Shown: positions 57,331 through 64,000 of the stretch, piece by piece
How positions within the stretch are numbered: position 1 is the first letter of the stretch
How the letters are laid out: every line of letters starts with the position of its first letter
Assembly: GCF_031458075.1 (NCBI RefSeq)
Contig: NZ_JAVDXT010000001.1
Location: forward strand, 558,001-622,000
Length of the DNA stretch: 64,000 nt
Direction: 5' to 3'
Source of the DNA: Rhodoferax_B ferrireducens_A
GTDB taxonomy: Bacteria > Pseudomonadota > Gammaproteobacteria > Burkholderiales > Burkholderiaceae_C
Translations under genes and position numbers: made by a program
Notes under the pieces: generated by a model
The model's database searches: none
Told to the model about the DNA's origin: nothing
The model's input: only the letters and a program-made list of their open reading frames with translations

Positions 57331-58238
57331 TAGGCCGCATAAACCTCGGCAAAGTAGGCGGCCAGCAGGTCCAGCGTATGCCGCACCTTGGCCGGCTGCT
57401 CGCCGCGGCGCGGCGTGACCGCGTAGACCGGCAGGTCGCTGAGCTGCCAGCCCGGCAGCACCGGCATCAGGCGGCCATCGGCCAGGGCCTGGAAATCCTC
57501 TTTGCGCACCGCCATGCAAATGCCCCAGCCGGCCACGCACAGCGCATGCAGGGCCGATACCTGGGAGGCCTGCACCCGGCCTTCCAGCTGCACCACCTGC
57601 AGCGCAGCGTCGGCGCCGTGCAGTTCCAGCGTGTCGAACGTGGTGTTGTCGGCGCCGCTGCCCAGCCAGGCGTGCTGCAGCAAATCCTGCGGCTGCTGGG
57701 GCCAGCCGTGCTCGGCCAGGTAGGCGGGTGCGGCGCACAGCTGGCGGCCCATGCGGCCGATCTTGCGCGCCACCAGGCTGGAATTGGCCAGGTTGCCGAC
57801 CCGCAGCGCGATGTCGACCCGCGCCTCGATCAGGTCGATCACCGCGTCGTCCAGCAGCAGGCGCAAGGTCAGCTTGGGGTGGCTGCGCAGCGGCTGCAGT
57901 GCGCTGGCCAGCAGGCTGGCAAAGCCGATGGGTGCGGCCAGCCGTAGCTCGCCCTCGGGCTCGTCGCGCAGCCGGGCCAGCGCCTGGTCGGCCGAGCGGG
58001 CGGCCGCCACCATGGCCGCGCAGCCCACGTGGTAGCGGGCGCCGGCCTCGGTCAGGGTCAGCTTGCGGGTCGAGCGGTGCAGCAAGGCCAGGCCCAGCGC
58101 TTTTTCCAGCTGGCGCAGGTGCTGGCTGACGGCCGATGGCGTCATGCCCAGCTGCTTGGCCGCCGCGGTGAGCGAGCCGGCGGCCACCACCTCGGCAAAT
58201 ATGCCCATGCGTTTGAGTTGGTCTGTGGATGTATTCAT
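57330..58238 (-). CDS. LysR-family transcriptional regulator
   Basis: This encodes 302 aa. HTH Phe-Ala-Glu-Val-Val-Ala-Ala-Gly-Ser-Leu-Thr-Ala-Ala-Ala-Lys-Gln-Leu-Gly-Met-Thr-Pro-Ser-Ala-Val-Ser-Gln-His. Effector domain with Gly-Glu-Leu-Arg-Leu-Ala-Ala-Pro-Ile-Gly and Cys-Val-Ala-Gly-Trp-Gly-Ile-Cys-Met. CrgA-like group. Divergent from the NAD(P)-binding gene at 58335 (96-nt gap): its likely target. Confidence 0.95.
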   Translation of the reverse strand: MNTSTDQLKRMGIFAEVVAAGSLTAAAKQLGMTPSAVSQHLRQLEKALGLALLHRSTRKLTLTEAGARYHVGCAAMVAAARSADQALARLRDEPEGELRLAAPIGFASLLASALQPLRSHPKLTLRLLLDDAVIDLIEARVDIALRVGNLANSSLVARKIGRMGRQLCAAPAYLAEHGWPQQPQDLLQHAWLGSGADNTTFDTLELHGADAALQVVQLEGRVQASQVSALHALCVAGWGICMAVRKEDFQALADGRLMPVLPGWQLSDLPVYAVTPRRGEQPAKVRHTLDLLAAYFAEVYAA

Positions 58239-58334
58239 AAGCAGTACTTCATAGTATTAGCGAATTTGGCCATCTAGTCAGATGTGTATGAAGAAAAGAC
58301 ACTAGACGCTTCTTTCAAACCACAGGATATTGCT

Positions 58335-58979
58335 ATGCACATCGCACTGATTGGCGGCACCGGCTTCGTCGGCAGCGCCGTATTGACCGAACTGTTAGGC
58401 CGCGGCCACCAGGTGACGGCCCTGGCCCGCAACCCTGGCAAGTTTGCCGCCCAGCCCGGCCTGACCGTGGTGGCCGCCGACGTGCTGGATGCCGCGCAAG
58501 TGGCGAAGGCCGTGGCCGGCGTGGACGCCGTCATCAGCGCCTACAACCCGGGCTGGACCGAGCCACAGATCCACGACCTGTTCCTGCAAGGCAGCCAGGC
58601 GATTCTGGACGGCACCAAGCAGGCGGGCGTGAAGCGCGTGCTGGTGGTGGGTGGCGCGGGTAGCCTGTTTGTGGCCCCCGGTGTGCAGCTGGTGGACACG
58701 CCACATTTCCCTGCCGAATGGAAGCAGGGCGCGCTGGCGGCCCGCGAGTTGTTGAACCGCATCCAGCGGGAAACCACGCTGGACTGGACCTTCCTCTCGC
58801 CGCCCATTCTGCTGGCACCCGGCGAGCGCACCGGCCAGTACCGCGTGGGTGCCGACACGCCGCTGCCTGGCGTGGGCGACGCGCCTTCCGGCATTTCGGC
58901 CGCCGACCTGGCTGTGGCCATCGTCGACGAGATCGAAACCCCCAAGCACGTGCAGAAGCGCTTTACCGTAGCCCATTAA
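58335..58979 (+). CDS. NAD(P)H-binding (YwnB/NmrA-like) protein
   Basis: This encodes 214 aa. N-terminal Ile-Ala-Leu-Ile-Gly-Gly-Thr-Gly-Phe-Val-Gly-Ser and Val-Leu-Val-Val-Gly-Gly-Ala-Gly-Ser-Leu, Trp-Thr-Phe-Leu-Ser-Pro-Pro. An atypical SDR of the biliverdin-reductase-B/NmrA-like kind without YxxxK, so either a reductase with another mechanism or a redox sensor. Start 58335 gives the Rossmann N-terminus; AGGA 9 nt upstream. Divergent partner of the LysR gene. Confidence 0.9.
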   Translation: MHIALIGGTGFVGSAVLTELLGRGHQVTALARNPGKFAAQPGLTVVAADVLDAAQVAKAVAGVDAVISAYNPGWTEPQIHDLFLQGSQAILDGTKQAGVKRVLVVGGAGSLFVAPGVQLVDTPHFPAEWKQGALAARELLNRIQRETTLDWTFLSPPILLAPGERTGQYRVGADTPLPGVGDAPSGISAADLAVAIVDEIETPKHVQKRFTVAH

Positions 58980-58989
58980 TTTACAGGCG

Positions 58990-59040
58990 AAATCGGGCTC
59001 TAGCGCTGATAGATGCAGCGCAGGGTGCTATCCAAATAAC
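58990..59040. repeat. Intergenic repeat, copy 10
   Basis: AAATCGGGCTCTAGCGCTGA, then AGATGCAGCGCAGGGTGCTA, then TCCAAATAAC. It follows the NAD(P)-binding gene and runs into the hairpin at 59038. Confidence 0.75.
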
Positions 59041-59062
59041 AGGGCGCCGGGTGCGCCCTGTT
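59038..59062 (+). terminator. GC-rich hairpin
   Basis: AACAGGGCGC, loop CGGGT, GCGCCCTGTT: perfect 10-bp stem 60 nt past the gene ending at 58979. No T-run after it, so termination is possible but not certain. Confidence 0.45.
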
Positions 59063-59207
59063 GGCGTTGTACCGGGCTATCGGCAGGCAAGGGTATGTTC
59101 TTGCGGTGCTTATGTTCGAATCGTTTATCTTCAGCTTACAAGGCGCGCATTGAGGGCCCGTCTTGGGTACGCAGAAGTGCGCGGCGAACACCACCAAGGG
59201 GACACAA

Positions 59208-60164
59208 ATGAACCAGTTCTTTCGTACCGTGTTGGTTGGCTGTGTATCCCTGCTGCTGTGCACGGCACAGGCGGCCGAAAAGGATGTCAACATCGTTTTC
59301 ATCCCCAAGTCCAGTGACCAGGTCTTCTGGGAGCTGATGCGTATCGGGGTCGACAAAGCCGTGCAGGACGATGGCCACGTCAAGCTCACCTGGCGCGGCC
59401 CGGCCCACAACGACGACACCGACTCCCAGATCAAGATCGTCCAGCTCTACACCAAGCCCGGGGTGGATGCGATCCTGATCGCCCCCACCGACCGGGCACG
59501 CCTGGTCGGATCGGTGCAAAAGGCCGTGGCCATGGGTATCAAGGTGATTGCTGTCGACTCGGGGCTGGATGGCAACCAGCACCTCAACTTTGTCACCTCC
59601 GACAACTACGCGGGCGGGCAATTGGCGGCCAAGACCCTGGCGGGCTTGCTGCACAACCAGGGCAAGGTGGCGATGTTGCGGACCGTGGCCGGCAGCGCGT
59701 CCACCGACGACCGGGCCCAGGGCTTTGTCGATTACCTGAAGGAAAAGGCCCCGAAGATCACGCTGGTGGCCGATGTGTATGGCGGCGGCTCGATCGGCAA
59801 GGCGCGGCACAGTGCGGTCCAGTTGCTGGCGACGCACCCGGGCATCAACGGCGTGTTTGCGGTCAATGAATCTTCCACCGACGGCATGCTGCGCGCCCTG
59901 CGCGACAAAGGCCTGGCCGGCAAGCTGCGCTTCATCGGCTTTGACGCCACCGACTTTCTGCTCGCCGGCCTGGAGCAGCAGGAGATCCACGGGCTGGTGA
60001 TCCAGAATCCCACCCAGATGGGCTACAAGGGCATACAGGCCGCCGCCGCCGCGGCCCGCAACCAGGCGATCCAGAACCGAACCATTTTTACCGACATCAC
60101 CATGGTGACCCGCGCCAACTACAAGACCCCCGAGATCCAGAAGCTGATGTGCAGCCGGTGTTGA
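59208..60164 (+). CDS. LacI-type periplasmic sugar-binding protein
   Basis: This encodes 318 aa. Signal peptide to about residue 22 (Val-Ser-Leu-Leu-Leu-Cys-Thr-Ala-Gln-Ala-Ala). Type 1 periplasmic binding (peripla_BP_4, RbsB-like) fold: Ile-Val-Phe-Ile-Pro-Lys-Ser-Ser-Asp-Gln-Val-Phe-Trp, Gly-Val-Asp-Ala-Ile-Leu-Ile-Ala-Pro-Thr-Asp, Val-Thr-Ser-Asp-Asn-Tyr-Ala-Gly-Gly-Gln, Phe-Ala-Val-Asn-Glu, Gly-Phe-Asp-Ala. AAGGGG 7 nt before ATG 59208. No permease or ATPase follows; the next gene is a membrane GGDEF-EAL enzyme, so this protein may serve as a sensor instead of a transport subunit. Confidence 0.93.
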   Translation: MNQFFRTVLVGCVSLLLCTAQAAEKDVNIVFIPKSSDQVFWELMRIGVDKAVQDDGHVKLTWRGPAHNDDTDSQIKIVQLYTKPGVDAILIAPTDRARLVGSVQKAVAMGIKVIAVDSGLDGNQHLNFVTSDNYAGGQLAAKTLAGLLHNQGKVAMLRTVAGSASTDDRAQGFVDYLKEKAPKITLVADVYGGGSIGKARHSAVQLLATHPGINGVFAVNESSTDGMLRALRDKGLAGKLRFIGFDATDFLLAGLEQQEIHGLVIQNPTQMGYKGIQAAAAAARNQAIQNRTIFTDITMVTRANYKTPEIQKLMCSRC

Positions 60165-60221
60165 AACCCAGGCCCATGACCCACCAGATGTATCCGATCA
60201 GTGCCACGGGGATGCGGGCCT

Positions 60222-62579
60222 ATGTTTAGCCCGGGCGGCCGGCTCAGCAGCCTGAGCGTGGGCATGGTGGTCGCCATGGCGGCCGGTTTGTTCGTGCCCG
60301 CGCTGATCGGCGTCATGACCCTCAGCTACCTGCGCCAGGCGCAGATCAACAAGGAACTGTCGGCCTACCTGGACGAAAGGGCTTTGCAGCTGTCCAACAG
60401 CCTGGCAGTTCCGGTGTGGAACTACAACACCAGCGGTGTGCGCACCATCGGGCAATCGGCCCTGCTGGACCCGCAGGTGGTGCGGATCACGGTCAGCGAT
60501 TCCGACAAGGCGCCTATCGTGGTGCTGGAGCAGCCTCAGCGCCGGCTGGGCAAGTCCCAGGTGGTCCAGCGGCCGCTGCTGATGCGCAGCGATGGCACCG
60601 AAGAGCTGGCGGGCTTTGTCGAGATCGAGGTCGACGACGGCCTGAAGCAGCAGGAGTTTGCCCGGGACCGCCGGGCCTATGCGTTCATCCTGCTGGGCCA
60701 GTTCGTGCTGTCCCTGGGCTGCATTCTGGTGGCCTTGCACCTGCGCGTGCTGCGGCCGCTGCACAAGTTGACGCTGTTCTCCAACCGGCTGGCCGGCGGC
60801 AACTTCGAGCAGCCCATAGGCTGGGAGCGGCCGGACGAAATCGGCCGCCTGGCCCAGCAGATGGACCGCATGCGCAAGGACCTGAGAACCTCGTTCGCCG
60901 AGCAGCAGGTGATCCTGAGCAATGTGCAGGTCGGCGTGCTGTTTGTGCGCAACGGCAGCCTGCACATCGCCAACCGCTATGCCGAGCAGATTTTTGGCTA
61001 CGGCCCCGGCGCGATGGCAGGCTTGCCGGCCAGCACCCTGTACCCCGCAGGCGGACCGCTGCCCGATACCGGGCTGGACGAGGAACTGCGGTTCTTGCAG
61101 CGCCAGGACGGCACGCAGTTCTGGGCGCAGCTGCGCAAGCGCAGCCTGGACCCGCTGCTGCCGCAGGCCGGCAGCATCTGGGTGATCGAAGACTTCACCG
61201 CGCGCAAAGCCGCCGAGGACGAGATCAACAGCCTGGCTTTCTACGACCCGCTGACCCTGCTGCCGAACCGCCGCCTGCTGATGGACCGGCTGAAGCAGGC
61301 TTTGGTGGCCAGCTGCCGCAGCGCCAAGTGCGGCGCCTTGCTGTTCATCGACCTGGACCACTTCAAGACCTTGAACGACACCCTGGGCCATGACAAGGGC
61401 GATCTGCTGCTGCAGCAGGTGGCCCGGCGCCTGGTGACCTGTGTGCGCGAGGGCGATACCGTGGCCCGCCTGGGCGGCGACGAGTTCGTGGTGATTCTGG
61501 AAGACCTGGGCGACAACCCGGACGAGGTGGCCACGCACTGCCGGGCCGTAGGCGAGAAGATCTTCACGGCGCTGAACCTGTCCTACCCGCTGGCCGGCCA
61601 CGATGTGCGCAGCACGCCCAGCATCGGCGTCGCGCTGTTCGACGGGCCGCGCAACGCCATCGACGAACTGCTCAAGCAGGCCGACCTGGCGATGTACCAG
61701 GCCAAGACCGCCGGCCGCAACACCCTGCGTTTTTTCGATGCGGCGATGCAGGCCGCGGTGACTGAGCGCGCGGTGCTGGAATCCGACCTGCGCGAAGCCC
61801 TGCGGCTGCAGCAGTTCGTCTTGCACTACCAGCCGCAGGTGGTGGGCCAGAGCCAGATCACCGGGGCCGAGGTGCTGCTGCGCTGGCTGCACCCGCAGCG
61901 CGGCAAGGTGAGCCCGCTGGACTTCATTCCCCTGGCCGAGGAGACCGGCTTGATCGTGCCGCTGGGCTACTGGGTGCTGCAGACGGCCTGCGCCCAGCTG
62001 GCGCTGTGGGCCTTGCGCCCAGAAACCGCCGAGCTCGGCATTGCGGTGAACGTCAGCGCCAAGCAAATGCAGCAGGACGACTTTGTAGCGCAGGTGCTGG
62101 CGCTGCTGCGCGACACCGGCGCCCCGCCGCAGCGGCTCAAGCTGGAGCTGACCGAGAGCGTGCTGGTGGCCGATGTGGAGAACACCATCCGCAAGATGGA
62201 CGCGCTGAAGTCCCACGGCGTGGGCTTTTCGTTGGACGACTTCGGCACCGGCTATTCCTCGCTGACCTACCTGAAGCGCCTGCCGCTGGACCAGCTGAAG
62301 ATCGACCAGGGCTTTATCAAAGACATCCTGGTCGATCCGAACGACGCCGCCATCGCCCGCATGGTGATCGCCCTGGCCGAAAGCCTGGGCCTGTGCGTGA
62401 TGGCCGAGGGCGTGGAGCTGGAGGCGCAAAGGGCCTTTCTCGCCAACAGCGGCTGCCATGCCTACCAGGGGTATCTGATGGCCCACCCGCTGCCGATTGC
62501 GGATTTCGAAGCCATCCTGGGCCGCCATGGGTCCGCCGATAAATCAAGTGCCAAACAGGGCTTTGGCGCAGTCAAGTAG
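60222..62579 (+). CDS. Membrane GGDEF-EAL protein (c-di-GMP turnover)
   Basis: This encodes 785 aa. Transmembrane ~12-35, periplasmic domain ~40-152 (Leu-Ala-Val-Pro-Val-Trp-Asn-Tyr-Asn as in CHASE-like sensors), transmembrane ~155-178, HAMP, PAS ~225-330, GGDEF with intact Gly-Gly-Asp-Glu-Phe and an RxxD inhibitory site (Arg-Glu-Gly-Asp) upstream, and EAL in which the motif is Glu-Val-Leu-Leu-Arg with Glu-Leu-Thr-Glu-Ser, Asp-Asp-Phe-Gly-Thr-Gly and Leu-Lys-Ile-Asp intact. Both activities look possible. The last ~8 residues and stop codon come from an intergenic repeat. It follows the sugar-binding protein by 57 nt. Confidence 0.93.
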   Translation: MFSPGGRLSSLSVGMVVAMAAGLFVPALIGVMTLSYLRQAQINKELSAYLDERALQLSNSLAVPVWNYNTSGVRTIGQSALLDPQVVRITVSDSDKAPIVVLEQPQRRLGKSQVVQRPLLMRSDGTEELAGFVEIEVDDGLKQQEFARDRRAYAFILLGQFVLSLGCILVALHLRVLRPLHKLTLFSNRLAGGNFEQPIGWERPDEIGRLAQQMDRMRKDLRTSFAEQQVILSNVQVGVLFVRNGSLHIANRYAEQIFGYGPGAMAGLPASTLYPAGGPLPDTGLDEELRFLQRQDGTQFWAQLRKRSLDPLLPQAGSIWVIEDFTARKAAEDEINSLAFYDPLTLLPNRRLLMDRLKQALVASCRSAKCGALLFIDLDHFKTLNDTLGHDKGDLLLQQVARRLVTCVREGDTVARLGGDEFVVILEDLGDNPDEVATHCRAVGEKIFTALNLSYPLAGHDVRSTPSIGVALFDGPRNAIDELLKQADLAMYQAKTAGRNTLRFFDAAMQAAVTERAVLESDLREALRLQQFVLHYQPQVVGQSQITGAEVLLRWLHPQRGKVSPLDFIPLAEETGLIVPLGYWVLQTACAQLALWALRPETAELGIAVNVSAKQMQQDDFVAQVLALLRDTGAPPQRLKLELTESVLVADVENTIRKMDALKSHGVGFSLDDFGTGYSSLTYLKRLPLDQLKIDQGFIKDILVDPNDAAIARMVIALAESLGLCVMAEGVELEAQRAFLANSGCHAYQGYLMAHPLPIADFEAILGRHGSADKSSAKQGFGAVK

Positions 62580-62610
62580 TGCGCTAGCTGCTATCAAAAT
62601 AGTAGTTTTT
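62558..62610. repeat. Intergenic repeat, copy 11
   Basis: GGGCTTTGGCGCAGTCAAGT, then AGTGCGCTAGCTGCTATCAA, then AATAGTAGTTTTT. It overlaps the 3' end of the GGDEF-EAL gene and supplies its stop codon (62577-62579). Confidence 0.85.
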
Positions 62611-62829
62611 CGGCCATGCGCTGACCTGCCTACCTATGTGGGCTGCCGCACAGACAGCGCAATCCAATGGGACGAAGCTGGCGCCCATAGGTTGACGAAG
62701 CCTGGGTAGAACCTGCAGGGCCTGCAGGCCTTGCCGTACGGACTTTCGATTCAACGCCATTTATCAACCTGCACTGCGCTTGGGGTCACTTTGGCCGCAT
62801 GCGCAGCGCACTGGCGCTGGAGCCTTCAG

Positions 62830-63267
62830 ATGACTACGGCGGCGCATTCCACAGCCCACGGATCGATACAGGGAACGCTGACCCAGCGTGCCGGCGATGC
62901 ACCCGATGTGGGTGCCGTGCTGGACGCAGTGGTCAGCACCTGGCAGACCATGGCCGCCCAGCTGGAACCGGTAATTGGCGCGCGCGGCGTCAGTGTGCTG
63001 CTGAACCGTGCCCTGTACCTGACGGTCAAGAGCTATCCCTGGATGAAGCCCACCAACGCGCAGGAGGCGGCCGAACCCATGGACAACCTGAAGCTGCGCT
63101 TTGCCGATCGCACTGCGCTGGAAGCCTCCGAAGCCGGTTGCGCGCTGCTGGTCACCTTTACCGAGCTGCTGGCCAGCTTGATCGGCGAGTCTTTGACCGA
63201 ACGCCTTTTGGCCTGCGTATGGCAAGCCCCTTCACCACCTTTTGAACAGGACACCCACCATGATTGA
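62830..63267 (+). CDS. Conserved small protein paired with a KaiC-like ATPase
   Basis: This encodes 145 aa, mostly helical. Asp-Ala-Val-Val-Ser-Thr-Trp-Gln-Thr-Met, Val-Ile-Gly-Ala-Arg-Gly-Val-Ser-Val-Leu-Leu-Asn-Arg-Ala-Leu, Phe-Thr-Glu-Leu-Leu-Ala-Ser-Leu-Ile-Gly-Glu-Ser-Leu-Thr. I know this kind of protein as an unnamed partner beside KaiC-like genes but not its function. ATG 62830 is used; upstream sequence is non-coding in character. The 3' end overlaps the ATPase gene by 8 nt, so the two are co-translated. Confidence 0.75.
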   Translation: MTTAAHSTAHGSIQGTLTQRAGDAPDVGAVLDAVVSTWQTMAAQLEPVIGARGVSVLLNRALYLTVKSYPWMKPTNAQEAAEPMDNLKLRFADRTALEASEAGCALLVTFTELLASLIGESLTERLLACVWQAPSPPFEQDTHHD

Positions 63268-64000
63268 GCACGTTGCGATCCGCCGGCTTGCCACAGGCGT
63301 ACCCGGTCTGGACGCGATTCTGGGTGGCGGCCTGCCCGAGTTTTCCTTCAACCTGGTGACCGGGCCGCCAGGCGCCGGCAAAACCACGTTGGCGCACCAG
63401 CTGATGTTTGCCCTGGCCACGCCCGAGCAGCCCGCGCTGTTCTTTACCGCCCTGGGCGAGCCACCCTGGAAGATGCTGCGCTACCAGCAGCAGTTTGCCT
63501 TCTTTGCGCTGGACAAGATCGGCGGCTGCATCCGCTTTGTGCATTTGAACGAAGAGCTGGCGGCCGGCGATTTCGCCCGGGTGCTGGCGCGGATAAGCGA
63601 AGAGGTCCAGGCCTTTGGACCGGCATTTGTGTTCGTCGACTCCTTTCGCTCGGTGCTGGCGCAGGCACCGCAGCCACCCCATGGCGACGGCTCCGGCCTG
63701 CGGATGTTCACCCAGCAGCTGGGTATCACACTGGCCGGTTGGCAGACCACCAGCTTTCTGATTGGCGAGTATTCGCCGCTGAGCGATCCACACCCGGTGT
63801 TCACCGTGGCCGACGGCATTCTGAACCTGGAGCAGAGCGTGCAGCGCAATTCCATGGTGCGCAAGATCCAGGTGCTGAAGATGCGCGGCCAGGCCACCAG
63901 TCCCGGCATGCACACCATGCGCATTACCGATGCCGGATTGACCGTGTTTCCATCGGCGACGGTGCGCGACGACAGCGGCGATGTTGCACCCGCAAAGCTG
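63260..64000 (+). CDS. KaiC-like / RecA-superfamily ATPase (partial, runs off the window)
   Basis: At least 247 aa, open to the end of the window. Starts MIEHVAIRRL, then Ala-Thr-Gly-Val-Pro-Gly-Leu-Asp-Ala-Ile-Leu-Gly-Gly-Gly-Leu-Pro, Walker A Gly-Pro-Pro-Gly-Ala-Gly-Lys-Thr-Thr, Phe-Thr-Ala-Leu-Gly-Glu, and Walker B-like Phe-Val-Phe-Val-Asp-Ser-Phe-Arg. Single KaiC-type domain so far; the autophosphorylation Ser/Thr pair of true KaiC is in a second domain that would lie beyond the window. No kaiA/kaiB here. Such proteins act as signalling ATPases with kinases in many non-cyanobacteria. Confidence 0.9.
   Translation, partial: MIEHVAIRRLATGVPGLDAILGGGLPEFSFNLVTGPPGAGKTTLAHQLMFALATPEQPALFFTALGEPPWKMLRYQQQFAFFALDKIGGCIRFVHLNEELAAGDFARVLARISEEVQAFGPAFVFVDSFRSVLAQAPQPPHGDGSGLRMFTQQLGITLAGWQTTSFLIGEYSPLSDPHPVFTVADGILNLEQSVQRNSMVRKIQVLKMRGQATSPGMHTMRITDAGLTVFPSATVRDDSGDVAPAKL

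Noticed and set aside
60198..62528. 776-codon open frame antisense to the GGDEF-EAL gene
   Set aside because: Same reasons: biased composition and a perfect sense gene opposite.

Overview
The window looks like chromosomal DNA of a free-living betaproteobacterium, most likely family Comamonadaceae (Rhodoferax/Polaromonas/Acidovorax-like). The reasons are high GC with strong G/C third-position bias, many 1-4 nt ATGA gene overlaps, the mix of families (AraC/LysR/IclR-type regulators, MHS carriers, PpsR, bacterial MCPs, diguanylate cyclase/EAL proteins) and a roughly 50-60 bp intergenic repeat (CTGGCGC...GCGCCAG...CTATCAAAATAG) that I count eleven times. That repeat type is one I associate with this family. 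Assignment below family level is not possible from sequence reading alone. No rRNA, tRNA, CRISPR, phage or intact transposase was seen.

Layout. (1) 1-4.4 kb: a lower-GC accessory block of small minus-strand genes of mostly unknown function. Five consecutive genes, and probably a sixth, each carry a related inverted-repeat motif just 3' of the stop codon, like a gene-cassette array but without canonical attC ends. (2) 4.4-10.7 kb: metabolic genes: gamma-glutamyltransferase-like enzyme, SnoaL protein, GNAT, ArsR regulator, a divergent P450-ABM monooxygenase pair, cupin, AraC. (3) 10.8-17.1 kb: a six-gene lipid cluster (CdsA-like, hydrolase-methyltransferase fusion, CDP-alcohol transferase, PAP2-dual-specificity phosphatase, patatin-like protein lacking the usual Ser/Asp dyad, SDR). 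It reads like a complete but uncharacterised phospholipid head-group pathway. (4) 17.2-20.5 kb: DEAD-box helicase and chemoreceptor. (5) 20.6-28.3 kb: a carbohydrate uptake/catabolism operon headed by a GntR regulator fused to an HSL-family esterase, followed by a complete ABC importer, a TIM-barrel isomerase and a Gfo/Idh/MocA dehydrogenase. (6) 28.4-29.8 kb: PpsR region with a LysR remnant. (7) 30.0-38.3 kb: a tightly coupled signalling operon: TonB-dependent receptor, YfiR-like periplasmic protein, hybrid kinase, and an EAL response regulator with a degenerate GGDEF. (8) 38.4-44.8 kb: LysE exporter, AraC, a 517-aa unknown, PfkB kinase with a fructose-6-phosphate aldolase-type transaldolase, and a MoaD-like protein paired with an Asp-box propeller.

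(9) 44.9-57.3 kb: a sensor kinase (44950), a FixJ-type response regulator (51363) and an MHS carboxylate carrier (55943). These look like one original locus that has been split by two accessory inserts. Insert one carries a secreted protein, a truncated isochorismatase-family gene, and GST-SDR with a divergent LysR. Insert two carries TetR with a divergent thioredoxin-reductase-like flavoprotein, hydrolase and SDR. Junction scars are visible: a truncated gene, a duplicated gene 3' end and an imperfect direct repeat. (10) 57.3-64 kb: LysR with a divergent NAD(P)-binding protein, a LacI-type sugar-binding protein paired with a membrane GGDEF-EAL enzyme instead of a permease, and a small protein overlapping a KaiC-like ATPase that runs off the window.

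Nothing here is a proven new system. The best candidates are the lipid cluster (10.8-17.1 kb), the regulator-esterase fusion (20642), the cassette-like array (1-3.9 kb) and the TonB/YfiR/kinase/EAL operon.
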